Shown here: piece after piece, positions 26,295 to 34,177 of the stretch
How positions within the stretch are numbered: position 1 is the stretch's first letter
Layout of the letters: every line of letters starts with the position of its first letter
Source: Paenibacillus assamensis DSM 18201
GTDB taxonomy: Bacteria > Bacillota > Bacilli > Paenibacillales > Paenibacillaceae
Direction of reading: 5' to 3'
DNA length: 64,000 nucleotides
Assembly (NCBI RefSeq): GCF_000422445.1
Contig: NZ_AULU01000003.1
Coordinates: forward strand, 496,001-560,000
The notes under the pieces: generated by a model
What the model was told of the DNA's origin: nothing
What the model saw: the letters and a program-made list of their open reading frames with translations, nothing else
Database searches by the model: none
Translations under genes and position numbers: made by a program

Positions 26295-26480
26295 TTATCC
26301 CCCTCCTTTCCCCAACATCCATTCGAGCGCCGCAGCGGCTTCGCAAAGCTCCTCAATCGTCATGCCGCACGCCTGCTCATAGGAAATGCCGCCCCGACTA
26401 CCGATGACGACTTGCCATAGCAGTTGACGGAGCGGATTATCGGAGATGGCTCGTTTATACGTCGGATGCTGCGGATTCCA
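26295..26480 (-). CDS. Frameshift extension of the tail-assembly chaperone (+1 frame)
   Basis: This 61-codon open frame starts in the +1 frame inside the end of the chaperone gene and ends at TAA 26295, one base before the tape-measure start. It encodes WNPQHPTYKRAISDNPLR, then a helical acidic part (GGISYEQACGMTIEELCEAAAALEW). It has no start codon or ribosome site of its own near its beginning. Read after a +1 slip at CCC (26482-26484), it gives a fused protein of 147 residues, the size of XkdN (about 145). Chaperone pairs made by frameshifting are a conserved feature of long-tailed phages just before the tape measure. Confidence 0.65.
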   Translation of the reverse strand, partial: WNPQHPTYKRAISDNPLRQLLWQVVIGSRGGISYEQACGMTIEELCEAAAALEWMLGKGGG

Positions 26481-26739
26481 AGGGTGTTTCGACCAGCCCC
26501 AGGAAGCGTGCGCATTCCAACCACAGCGGTGTCATCAGATCAACCTTGTCCTCAAGGCCGTCCCAAGACAAACGCGGAGATACAATCACATGATTCAGGA
26601 AGAAATCCATCGAGGATTCCAGCTTCCATCCTCCATCAGGCTTCAATGCCGTATCATAAAGGCGCATCAGGGCGCGAGCGCCCGGATGCTGAAGTACATA
26701 CTCTTCTTCTTGAACGGTAACTGTTTTTTGTTTACTCAT
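26455..26739 (-). CDS. Tail assembly chaperone, zero-frame product
   Basis: A 94-residue protein (MSKQKTVTVQEEEYVLQHPG...) lying between the tube gene and the tape measure, the usual place of the G/GT chaperone. ATG 26739 follows AGAGGGG. The zero frame ends at TAA 26455, but the +1 frame stays open and codes a plausible C-terminal domain (26295-26480). Both short and long forms are therefore expected. The CCC-TTG codons 86-87 are the most likely slip site. Confidence 0.75.
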   Translation of the reverse strand: MSKQKTVTVQEEEYVLQHPGARALMRLYDTALKPDGGWKLESSMDFFLNHVIVSPRLSWDGLEDKVDLMTPLWLECARFLGLVETPLESAASDV

Positions 26740-26790
26740 CTGTAAATCCCCTCTCGTTATCGATCCAATCTTTCTTTATCGCATTCGCTC

Positions 26791-27195
26791 TTATGCAACA
26801 ATATGTGTGTAATCCAGCACTTGAATTTCGAATTCGCGATCTTCCAGTTCAGCTGCAAATGCAGCCGCTGGCAACTTCTTAATAACTGCCTTCGTGCCGC
26901 CAATGCGCTCACGCGGCTGGTTATGGGATACAACCCAGATCGTGAACACTTTCTTGTCGCGAGCTAGACGCGTAAGCATACCAATTTGCGGAGAAGTAGA
27001 CATCAACGTCAACTTAACAGAGCCAAGCGGATTGTTCTTATGCGCCAAAGCCACCTCACCACGCGCACCGACATGCGCAACAGCCTGCTCTTCGTCTTTT
27101 TCACAAGAAACGAATGTATTTTCACCAAAGCCTGTAATATAAGTACCGTTAATAATGACGTTTACCGATTTCGCATCATAGAATCCAATAGACAT
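26791..27195 (-). CDS. Tail tube protein (DUF3277-like)
   Basis: A 134-residue protein starting MSIGFYDAKSVNVIINGTYITGFGENTFVSCEKDEE, the pattern of phage tail tube proteins of the DUF3277 type. It has a beta-sandwich layout and ends in EFEIQVLDYTHIVA. It lies directly downstream of the sheath gene, as expected for a contractile tail. It forms the inner tube driven through the target envelope. Confidence 0.85.
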   Translation of the reverse strand: MSIGFYDAKSVNVIINGTYITGFGENTFVSCEKDEEQAVAHVGARGEVALAHKNNPLGSVKLTLMSTSPQIGMLTRLARDKKVFTIWVVSHNQPRERIGGTKAVIKKLPAAAFAAELEDREFEIQVLDYTHIVA

Positions 27196-27331
27196 GTATG
27201 AGCACCATCCTTTTTTCTTTTTAATTAAGTAATAGATTTGTAGCTTTATGTTGAAATAAAAAATAATGGAACGTTACGCACGAAGCTTAAGGCAACGTTA
27301 TAGTTAGATCAGTACGACTCAGGTACATCCA

Positions 27332-28330
27332 TTAGAAACGGATTACTCCGCTCACGCGTACTTGATGAACTGCTCCTGCCACCTCGAACCAGAACGAACC
27401 GCCTTTGTATTCACGGCTTGCACGATCAAGCGGATCAACTTCGTCGCGAAGCAAGAACTTCGTTCCGAATAGACCTTCACCGCTCTCATCCTCTGCAATA
27501 ATGCCCATATCGAATGCTTCTAGCAGCACGTTTACAACCGTACTCTCTATTTGAGCAATACCGCTGTTTGTATAAGGAACTTTGTCGGATTCATTCAACA
27601 GCTTCTGGATTTGTTCTTCCATGCGAGCACGCACATAGTCACGCGCCATAATGACGTCGATGTACTCACCGGATACCGTTTTGCCTTCCGATGTACGTGG
27701 CTGGCCTTGTTTGTTCACATACGTAATTGCACCGCCAAGATGAATATCAAGCAATTCATTGCTTGTCATTTTCAATGGAGCGATACCTTGGCACTGCTTG
27801 AACTTCCACGTCACAGAGCCAACGTCAGCAGAACCTACTGCCCCAACTAGCGCCGCATCTGGGTAAGCCGCAGCATCTGTATGATAGAATACGACTGTGC
27901 GTGTGTAGCCCGCTGTCTTCAACGCTTGAAGCTTCGCTTTGTCTGCAATGCGAGTCACGAAGAGACGATAATCTTCCTTTTCTAGTTCCTTCGCTAGTGC
28001 TTCTACTGTTGCAGCATCGTTTTCTGTGGACAAGAGGTAATACCAACCGCCATCCAATAGCGTACGCAAGCGAGTAACCGCATCTTCCAACTCATCGCGA
28101 GCAGCAATTGCGATTTGCGTCGGTGCATTTTCACCTTGATCGAACAACACTTTTGCCATTGCGTATTCTTTCGTTGTATCTGCATAGTCGGCCTTTACTG
28201 CATCTAGATGCGCGTATTCTTTATAAGCAGCACCGCCAGCTTTTTTACCGAGAATTAAAGGTGTTGCGAAGGACAGGCGTCCTGTCGGCTTTTGCAGGTC
28301 AATCGTAATTTGAACGTCTTGTAATGTCAT
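27332..28330 (-). CDS. Contractile tail sheath protein (DUF3383-like)
   Basis: A 332-residue protein of the DUF3383 sheath group: N-terminal DVQITIDLQKPTGRLSFATPLIL, middle GWYYLLSTENDAATVEALAKEL, and C-terminal NVLLEAFDMGIIAEDESGEGLF and VAGAVHQVRVSGVIRF. The presence of a sheath marks the particle as contractile (R-type) rather than flexible. AAGGAGTG precedes ATG 28330. Confidence 0.88.
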   Translation of the reverse strand: MTLQDVQITIDLQKPTGRLSFATPLILGKKAGGAAYKEYAHLDAVKADYADTTKEYAMAKVLFDQGENAPTQIAIAARDELEDAVTRLRTLLDGGWYYLLSTENDAATVEALAKELEKEDYRLFVTRIADKAKLQALKTAGYTRTVVFYHTDAAAYPDAALVGAVGSADVGSVTWKFKQCQGIAPLKMTSNELLDIHLGGAITYVNKQGQPRTSEGKTVSGEYIDVIMARDYVRARMEEQIQKLLNESDKVPYTNSGIAQIESTVVNVLLEAFDMGIIAEDESGEGLFGTKFLLRDEVDPLDRASREYKGGSFWFEVAGAVHQVRVSGVIRF

Positions 28331-28345
28331 GTTTCAGTCACTCCT

Positions 28346-28798
28346 TCATTTGAATGTAATTTTTTCAATCTTTTCGGAGTTGGCTTGCTGCCAACTGTCT
28401 TTCATTCGGAGTCTAACCGTTACAGCTAAACTCGGGATCGGCTCCTTCTTCCATTCGGGGGGCATCATCTTGACGATGGTGGTCGGTATAAGCTTCGCTT
28501 GCTCTTCCCCCTCTGACCAAAGCCATCTCATTAGCTCACGGCACCGCTGCATGAGATCCAAGCGGTCTTGTCCAATAAGCAGCAGCTGCCATTCCATCTC
28601 GACAACCTTTTCTACCATCGTCTTTGTCCGATCCATATGCGGCGTCATATCCTCATAAGGCTTCGGCACTTCATAAGCGATGCATGGCGTTGGACTGTCA
28701 GGCTTCACTTGGGTAACATCCAGCAGAGGCAGCTGCAAAAATAGTGCCATTGGTTCCAGCAGCTTCTGAACGATGTCCCGATACACAATCAAGCTCAT
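28346..28798 (-). CDS. Neck/tail terminator protein (LIC_12616-like)
   Basis: A 150-residue protein beginning MSLIVYRDIVQKLLEPMALFLQLPLLDVTQ. It has a conserved PTPCIAYEVPKP segment and a C-terminal PIPSLAVTVRLRMKDSWQQ part, as in phage neck-terminator proteins that cap the tube. It is the first gene of the tail operon. In complete phages, head-completion and capsid genes would lie upstream; here there is only a promoter region. AAGGAGGG is very close to ATG 28798, so TTG 28792 is an alternative start. Confidence 0.7.
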   Translation of the reverse strand: MSLIVYRDIVQKLLEPMALFLQLPLLDVTQVKPDSPTPCIAYEVPKPYEDMTPHMDRTKTMVEKVVEMEWQLLLIGQDRLDLMQRCRELMRWLWSEGEEQAKLIPTTIVKMMPPEWKKEPIPSLAVTVRLRMKDSWQQANSEKIEKITFK

Positions 28799-28895
28799 CC
28801 CTCCTTCGGTTGAAAAACGAACATGTCAGATATCGATAACAGAACTAGGCTCTCTCCAAGCTTTCATTGCTCTTGGGAGCTTATCTATCCCCGTT

Positions 28896-28944
28896 CGACT
28901 CACTATGTCCACGTTACTAGTTTAAAACACCGAACATATGTTTG
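28896..28944 (-). promoter_or_regulatory. Tail-operon promoter with LexA-like box 1
   Basis: CGAACATATGTTTG (28931-28944) differs by one base from the Bacillus LexA consensus CGAACATATGTTCG. On the minus strand it is followed by a -10-like TAAACT and then by GTGGACATAGTGAGTCG. The same arrangement occurs at 30722-30770 before the glycosidase gene. No good -35 sequence is present, so an activator may be needed. The gap 28799-29296 holds only this region and the lipoprotein's ribosome site. Confidence 0.65.
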
Positions 28945-29296
28945 TTTTATTGATTTTTAAATTGTTTTTTATTCATTTTTGATTGTTTTTTGATGCGATT
29001 TTGAATACATAAAGTAAAGAAGGAGAGTTTCTTATTCTATTGCATGCGCTACGTTCTAGAGTTAGTAAGCTAAATGACATCAAGCACATTTAAAAAAGCA
29101 ACTTTACCTATTTTTAGGGGTACAATGTAGTGTACGAGACAAATGAAATCGTTTCCCATCCTATAAAAGCATGTAGATGAAATTTACTCAGAAAGAACCT
29201 CAAGATAGATAACGTTAGCCTCTTTAAAATACAGGAATTAAAGCATTACAGATCGACTAAGACATCCGTAAATGAAAAACGTTTAGGAGGGAAGAT

Positions 29297-29788
29297 ATGA
29301 AAAAGTGGATAATAACCGTTTTTGCTGCCAGCATAGTAGTTGTTAGCGGTTGTGGTGCAGAGAATAATCAAAAGAAGGGAGATGGAGAAAACCCACAAAC
29401 CGTTGTGGAACAAAAAAAGAACCAAGAAATGGAACAACCTAAAGTTAATCTTGAAGACATTGTCTATACTCCTATCGATGAAAGCAAATACGAAGGTATG
29501 GAATTAGAGATGATTAAACTCGTTAATTTATATGCTAAGTATGTGAATACACGAGACGAAAATAAATTTAAGCAAATTCATCGCGATTCTCACTTCAAAT
29601 TACCGAACTTCAAAGTAAGTGACATGAAAGTAATAGAGTTTCATCATATGAAGCCAACGCAAGGTTACGTTAGCGTAGAAATGACAAGAGCCCGATTTGA
29701 ATCCAGAGAAATAGAAACAGACAGACCTAATTTTTTTATTGCTCAAAATAAAGAAACTAAGCAATGGTATATTGTAGATTTGGATTGA
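29297..29788 (+). CDS. Small lipoprotein inside the tailocin locus
   Basis: A 163-residue protein. The signal peptide ends in the lipobox VVSGCGA (Cys about 19). A low-complexity Lys/Glu/Gln linker follows, then a globular domain (about 55-163; MELEMIKLVNLYAKYVNTRDENKF) ending NKETKQWYIVDLD, reminiscent of NTF2-like or DUF4878-type folds. It is transcribed opposite to the tail operon and GGAGGG precedes ATG. The function is unknown. Its place between two tailocin promoters makes a protective surface role possible, but nothing in the sequence proves it. Confidence 0.7.
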   Translation: MKKWIITVFAASIVVVSGCGAENNQKKGDGENPQTVVEQKKNQEMEQPKVNLEDIVYTPIDESKYEGMELEMIKLVNLYAKYVNTRDENKFKQIHRDSHFKLPNFKVSDMKVIEFHHMKPTQGYVSVEMTRARFESREIETDRPNFFIAQNKETKQWYIVDLD

Positions 29789-29827
29789 ATTTATAGAAGG
29801 GGATCTTAAGATCCCCTTCTATAAATT
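29788..29827. terminator. Bidirectional terminator (perfect 20-bp palindrome)
   Basis: Two perfect 20-bp arms meet with no spacer (AATTTATAGAAGGGGATCTT and its inverse). T-rich flanks lie on both strands. It separates the convergent lipoprotein and glycosidase genes. Confidence 0.85.
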
Positions 29828-29830
29828 TTC

Positions 29831-30568
29831 TTACGCCCATGTTGTTGGATTAACACGAATCATATTAAATACGTCTCTATTGACACCCCCCGCATCAAAT
29901 GTACCTGTTGTTTGACCACTTTTATATCGCATTTGCGAAGAGCCTCCTCCGTCTAAATATACTGCCATCGCGCATCCTTTATTTTTCATAAATTGACGCA
30001 TTCCCCAAGGAGTCTCATTCTGAAAAACAACTAACACAACTTTATTTATCGTGTAACTATACCCAATAGCTGTACGTGCTCGTAGTCCAGGTGATGAATA
30101 AGTACTGCCACTCTTATTAATTACATTATTAATTCCTGATGCCTGTTCATTTACATCTAGACGACGGTAAAATTCTTGCTCTGTAATATTCTCGTTAACA
30201 TATAAATTAAGTCCACCAATTGCGAACAGTTTCATATTTGGAGAAATAGGAAAATCCTCTACTTTTTTCACATTGGCTACATCATGTACACGGTTTCCAG
30301 AACGTAAATCGCGATAACAGTAGAACGTTCCACGCTGCTTTTGACCATATGCATTGAATGTCGCATTCCCACCTATGCCAGTATCATTGTTCACAGCAAT
30401 CCCCAAAAAATCATTTGATGTGCTAAAAAATGTACCATTTACACCATAATTGTTTGAATTCAACACACTACCGCCGATTTTCACGACCGAAATTGATTCA
30501 GAATCAGCTTCAATTACACGCACATCTCGTCCATTATGAGTTGTTTTCGAATACTTTGCTGTTGTCAT
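29831..30568 (-). CDS. Phosphodiester glycosidase (NAGPA-like) family protein
   Basis: A 245-residue protein without a signal peptide. Family features are YGVNGTFFSTSN near the start, ARTAIGYS in the middle and a C-terminal AMAVYLDGGGSSQMRYKSG with its conserved Asp-Gly-Gly-Gly-Ser-Ser. This fits the NAGPA/phosphodiester-glycosidase fold, which cleaves sugar-1-phosphodiester bonds. It lacks the Sec signal usual for such enzymes, so release by holin-lysin, or packing on the tail, is plausible. Its promoter region is a near copy of the tail-operon promoter. Substrates could be wall teichoic-acid or capsule phosphodiesters (inference). AAAGGATG precedes ATG 30568. Confidence 0.78.
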   Translation of the reverse strand: MTTAKYSKTTHNGRDVRVIEADSESISVVKIGGSVLNSNNYGVNGTFFSTSNDFLGIAVNNDTGIGGNATFNAYGQKQRGTFYCYRDLRSGNRVHDVANVKKVEDFPISPNMKLFAIGGLNLYVNENITEQEFYRRLDVNEQASGINNVINKSGSTYSSPGLRARTAIGYSYTINKVVLVVFQNETPWGMRQFMKNKGCAMAVYLDGGGSSQMRYKSGQTTGTFDAGGVNRDVFNMIRVNPTTWA

Positions 30569-30721
30569 TGTTCAACATCCTTTCACTAATTAGAATTTTT
30601 AAGCAATACAATAACTTTCAATACAATTATTAAGTTGAAATGAAATTGTCCAACTCTCCTCCCTTTGGCTTTGTTGGATCACTGTATGTCTTAATTCTAA
30701 AGTCAATATAATAGTTACCTG

Positions 30722-30770
30722 CGACTCACAATGTCCACATTACAAGTATAAATCTGGAAACATATGTTCG
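30722..30770 (-). promoter_or_regulatory. Glycosidase promoter with LexA-like box 2
   Basis: The palindrome GAAACATATGTTCG (30757-30770) is followed on the minus strand by TATACT (-10) and by GTGGACATTGTGAGTCG. The region aligns over about 80 bp with the tail-operon promoter, including the AT-rich part upstream. This indicates common control of both transcripts. Confidence 0.65.
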
Positions 30771-31041
30771 GTTTATTCGTTTTTGATTCTTTATTCATCG
30801 TTTTTTTATTATTTTTTTAATAGTTCCAAAGATTTGATATCCATGGATGAAAAGCTTCATCTATATTTAGCAAACATTGAACAAAAGTGAGGGGGTATAA
30901 TTTGTATCAGTCATATCAGTTCTTAATGAGTTATCGATAAATAAACTTTCTTTAACTAGGAACTGATGCTGAACACGAACATCTTACGAATGATTTCCGC
31001 AGAACAAGATCACAAAAATAGAACATAAAAAGAAAAAATAA

Positions 31042-31071
31042 GAACACTTGTTCTTGTTTTTGTGTTATAAT
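31042..31071 (+). promoter_or_regulatory. arpU promoter with LexA-like box 3
   Basis: AGAACACTTGTTCT contains GAAC-N4-GTTC, an exact match to the LexA half-site pattern. It is followed 12 bp later by TATAAT (31066-31071) with an upstream TGT (extended -10). The box covers the -35 position, where a repressor would block RNA polymerase. Confidence 0.65.
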
Positions 31072-31134
31072 AGATATACCTGCCCACGGTGTTCCATAGA
31101 TCAGAACGGATATTTGAAGGAGGATTTTACGCAG

Positions 31135-31617
31135 ATGATGAAATGGGATATCCCCTCTCTTGAAGCATGGGACATGCTCGGAACGAAAGACAAGAAGTCA
31201 ATGATGGAGAACGTATTTAGCAAATATAGAATGTGTAAAGTGATGAAATTTGCTGTGCGTGAAACGAAAATTACGGCCCAATACGAAGCAAGAGCCCACG
31301 GTGCGACCAATCGTGTTGGGGATCCAACAGCTGCCGTAGCTGTGTATAACATAGACAAGACGAATGAGTGCCTTGCATTTTGCACCTTAATTGAAACGAT
31401 TGTCGCGGAACTTGAGCCAGATGAGCAACTGCTTATCCGTGAACGGTATATGAAAGCTGCCAAGGTAACGGATATGAAGGTGTACAGCTTTATCTATGAT
31501 CCTCCTATTACTGCTGTAGCTTATGGACAGATTCGCAAGCGTGCCTTTGAAAAGCTCGTATACGCATTTCAATATGTGTTCCCTCCGCAAGGAACTATTC
31601 AGCAGCTCATGAATTAA
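31135..31617 (+). CDS. ArpU family phage late transcription regulator
   Basis: About 160 residues from ATG 31135 (AAGGAGG upstream). The C-terminal half contains LIRERYMKAAKVTDMKVYSFIYDPPITAVAYGQIRKRAFEKL, a sigma-70 region-4-like helix-turn-helix typical of ArpU/late regulators. ArpU-type proteins activate late (tail and lysis) genes in phages of Bacillota. It is the only regulator in the island, so it probably drives the promoters at 28.9 and 30.7 kb that lack -35 sequences. A LexA-like box covers its own promoter. Confidence 0.8.
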   Translation: MMKWDIPSLEAWDMLGTKDKKSMMENVFSKYRMCKVMKFAVRETKITAQYEARAHGATNRVGDPTAAVAVYNIDKTNECLAFCTLIETIVAELEPDEQLLIRERYMKAAKVTDMKVYSFIYDPPITAVAYGQIRKRAFEKLVYAFQYVFPPQGTIQQLMN

Positions 31618-31668
31618 CTTTGTTCATCAAATGATACCAAGCACTGCGCTCTACGATAACGAGCCGTT

Positions 31669-31716
31669 AAAGTTCCGATGGATCGAGCAATTTCCGACCG
31701 TTGGAACTTTATTTTT
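31669..31716 (+). terminator. Terminator of the arpU gene
   Basis: A 13-bp stem (AAAGTTCCGATGG with CCGTTGGAACTTT) is followed by ATTTTT, 50 bp after the stop codon. It closes the island on the right. Confidence 0.8.
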
Positions 31717-31767
31717 GCTACATAAAATACCGCTGCTGCCTAGCGCAGTATCCCGATGATCTACCAA

Positions 31768-31796
31768 TTGACAATAAAGATTGTATTCTATACAAT
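31768..31796 (+). promoter_or_regulatory. Promoter and operator of the TetR-MFS operon
   Basis: TTGACA (31768-31773) and TACAAT (31791-31796) are spaced by 17 bp, a strong sigma-A promoter. The inverted repeat ATTGTAT-TCT-ATACAAT (31780-31796) overlaps the spacer and the -10 and is the likely autorepression site of the TetR protein. Confidence 0.75.
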
Positions 31797-31854
31797 GAGG
31801 TTCGACCATAAAGTCATTATAAGAACTAGTGAGTCAGAACTTGGAGGTATTGAG

Positions 31855-32742
31855 GTGTCAGTCGATGTAATCGCAGATAAGAAGTGCAATATCATCAAGA
31901 CAGCGATGAAGCTATTTGCTCATAAAGGCTATCGCAATACGACGATGCAAGAAATAGCGGAGACTTGCCAAATTGCCAAGGGAAGTTTGTATTCTCATTT
32001 CAAATCAAAGGAAGACTTACTGTACAGCATATTTCAGACATTCTCACAATCTCATATGAATATGCTCTGTAAATCCGACCAGGAACCGTATACCTCCGAG
32101 AAAGAGCGCTTTATTCATCAGTTGGAACTGCATATGAATTACAGTATGGAGTATCGGGAAATTATTATTTTTCAGTTCAAAGAAAGTTCTGATGTCATTA
32201 ATGATGATCTCGTTGCTTACCTCAAAGCTTTTCGAGCCGAATTTCTGAGCTGGATAGAGAAACGACTTATTCAAATATACGGTCCTGACTTTGAACGCTA
32301 TGCTTTTGATACCACGTTTACCCTATGCGGTATGATTCATATTTTCACAAACTACTTATTATTCGAGAAAAGCACGCTCGATATCTCTCACATCAGTCAC
32401 TATCTCATTCGACATTTGGACTATATGGCAGAAAAGCTTATGCAAGAGCAGCCTGAACCACTCGGGATTAAATTGTTATTGGAAGAATTCAAAGTTACAC
32501 GCCCTGTTGAAGAAGCAGTACATCCATTGCATATTACAAAACGAATGGCTGATACGATTGCAGATTGCCAAGCCGATGAAGACCTCAAAGTCGAAGCCAA
32601 GCAATCTTTAGCTCTTATTGAAAAAGAACTTACTGAAATTCAACCGCGCCGCTTCCTTATTAAAGGAATGCTGCACAATTTGCGAAGCATCCCTCAGTTG
32701 GATATTCATATATGCCAGCTAAGCTCAAGATTAAAACTATAA
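31855..32742 (+). CDS. TetR family regulator of the adjacent MFS pump
   Basis: About 295 residues from GTG 31855 (GGAGG upstream). The frame is open upstream, but that part contains the promoter. The N-terminal DNA-binding domain has AMKLFAHKGYRNTTMQEIAETCQIAKGSLY. The ligand-binding domain is longer than usual (about 240 residues), ending in a segment predicted helical (LKVEAKQSLALIEKELTEI). The MFS gene starts 12 nt after its stop codon. It probably represses the operon via the palindrome at 31780-31796; the drug or ligand is unknown. Confidence 0.88.
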   Translation: MSVDVIADKKCNIIKTAMKLFAHKGYRNTTMQEIAETCQIAKGSLYSHFKSKEDLLYSIFQTFSQSHMNMLCKSDQEPYTSEKERFIHQLELHMNYSMEYREIIIFQFKESSDVINDDLVAYLKAFRAEFLSWIEKRLIQIYGPDFERYAFDTTFTLCGMIHIFTNYLLFEKSTLDISHISHYLIRHLDYMAEKLMQEQPEPLGIKLLLEEFKVTRPVEEAVHPLHITKRMADTIADCQADEDLKVEAKQSLALIEKELTEIQPRRFLIKGMLHNLRSIPQLDIHICQLSSRLKL

Positions 32743-32754
32743 GGAGAAACACAC

Positions 32755-33957
32755 GTGAACGCAAAGAAAACAAAGAACGGCCCCTTGTTCATACTGATGA
32801 TCAATATGTTTATCGCCATGGTCGGTATGGGGATGATTATTCCGCTTATGCCTATGTTTATTACGGAATTTGGCGCTACCGGTAAAGACATGGGTTATCT
32901 TATGGCGGCATTTGGACTAACTCAGTTCATTTTTTCCCCACTTGGTGGAGATTGGTCAGATAAATATGGCCGTAAAAAAATGATTGTTATCGGTATGGCA
33001 TTTTTCACAATTTCACAAGTTCTGTTCGCTGTAACTACGGATTTGTGGGTGCTTTACCTATCTCGTCTACTCGGTGGAGCGGGTGTAGGTCTGATGTCCC
33101 CACCAATGACGGCATTTATCGCTGACGTAACGACAGAGGATCAGCGTGCAAAAGGCCTTGGCTGGCTTGGAGCAGCTATGTCGCTAGGTATTGTTATCGG
33201 TCCTGGTATCGGTGGTTATCTTGCTGACTTCGGGATGCGCGTACCATTCTATACGGCTGCGGCACTAGCCGGCTTATCTACACTTATCTCGATTGCCATA
33301 TTGCCAGAAACGTTAACACAAGAAGCAAAAATAGCGGCCTTGGCGATGAAACAAAAGCGCGAGAATATTTTTGAACTAATCATTCGATCATTCAAAGCGC
33401 CTTACTTTGTTCTGTTATTGCTTGTATTCGTCTTAACATTTGGTCTTATGAACTTCGAAACGGTATTCGGACTATTTGTGGATAAGAAGCACGGATTCAC
33501 ACCACAAGATATTTCGCTTATCTTTACTTTTGGAGCATTAGCTGGGGTTATTATTCAAGCCGTTGTATTCGGTAAGCTCGTTGAGAAATTCGGAGAACAA
33601 CGTGTTATTCACGGCTCCTTGATGCTTGCTGCCATCTGTATGTTCAGCATGACTTTTGTCGGTCAATACGCAGTGATCTTCACAACAACGTTACTATTCT
33701 TTATCGCTACTTCCCTTATCCGTCCGGCAGCTAATACATTGCTGTCCAAGATGGCTGGTAATGAACAAGGCTATGTAGCTGGATTGAACAATGCATTTAT
33801 GAGTCTTGGCAATATCATTGGACCTTCCATTGCAGGTATTCTATTCGATGTCAATATGAGCTATCCTTACTGGCTTGGTGGAGTTGTTCTTATGGTTGGC
33901 TCTCTTATGCTTGTCGGTTGGCAGCGCAGTAGAGCGCAGTTTGCTAAGGTAGGTTGA
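32755..33957 (+). CDS. MFS multidrug efflux transporter (DHA1)
   Basis: A 400-residue, 12-helix transporter of the drug:H+ antiporter-1 group. Motif A is GGDWSDKYGRKK, and motif C is GWLGAAMSLGIVIGPGIGGYLADFG, the antiporter signature. It resembles the NorA/Blt/Bmr/TetA class. It is co-transcribed with the TetR gene (12-nt gap; AAGGAGA before GTG 32755) and ends at a clear terminator. The substrate is not predictable. Confidence 0.9.
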   Translation: MNAKKTKNGPLFILMINMFIAMVGMGMIIPLMPMFITEFGATGKDMGYLMAAFGLTQFIFSPLGGDWSDKYGRKKMIVIGMAFFTISQVLFAVTTDLWVLYLSRLLGGAGVGLMSPPMTAFIADVTTEDQRAKGLGWLGAAMSLGIVIGPGIGGYLADFGMRVPFYTAAALAGLSTLISIAILPETLTQEAKIAALAMKQKRENIFELIIRSFKAPYFVLLLLVFVLTFGLMNFETVFGLFVDKKHGFTPQDISLIFTFGALAGVIIQAVVFGKLVEKFGEQRVIHGSLMLAAICMFSMTFVGQYAVIFTTTLLFFIATSLIRPAANTLLSKMAGNEQGYVAGLNNAFMSLGNIIGPSIAGILFDVNMSYPYWLGGVVLMVGSLMLVGWQRSRAQFAKVG

Positions 33958-33989
33958 CTTAAATCAAATACTCATTTATTGAAACCTTT

Positions 33990-34025
33990 AAGCCCTATCT
34001 TCGCTCATGAAGATAGGGCTTCTTT
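33990..34025 (+). terminator. Terminator of the TetR-MFS operon
   Basis: A perfect 13-bp stem (AAGCCCTATCTTC with GAAGATAGGGCTT) with a 6-nt loop is followed by CTTTG, 30 bp after the MFS stop codon. Confidence 0.8.
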
Positions 34026-34177
34026 GCATCGTATTTTTCATTGTATGGACCACTAAAAAATATTTATGATTTTCTTCCATAAAATGCTTAAATAGATAAT
34101 TATGTTTAGCATCTCTTGATCGTATTCATTACAATGACTGATGTGCGCACAACATTATACATATTATGGAGGTACAT

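Larger units (their letters stand above)
14644..31617. other. Contractile tail island (R-type tailocin candidate)
   Basis: The block from the amidase to the ArpU regulator has every class of gene needed for a contractile tail and cell lysis: terminator, sheath, tube, chaperone, tape measure, hub, spike, wedge, J, I-like, fibre, holin and amidase. It has no gene for DNA packaging, capsid, integration or replication. Host genes flank it directly on both sides. No integrase or attachment-site repeat was seen. PBSX of B. subtilis keeps its head genes, so this is a more reduced, tail-only element. Bactericidal function is inferred from this composition. Confidence 0.75.

Noticed and set aside
26293-26356. 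Longer N-terminus of the tape measure (start at 26356)
   Set aside because: This part is the chaperone extension read in another frame; the TTG at 26293 has a strong ribosome site directly after the extension's stop codon.
14644-31617. Intact prophage
   Set aside because: No integrase, terminase, portal, capsid, repressor or replication gene and no attachment repeats were found.
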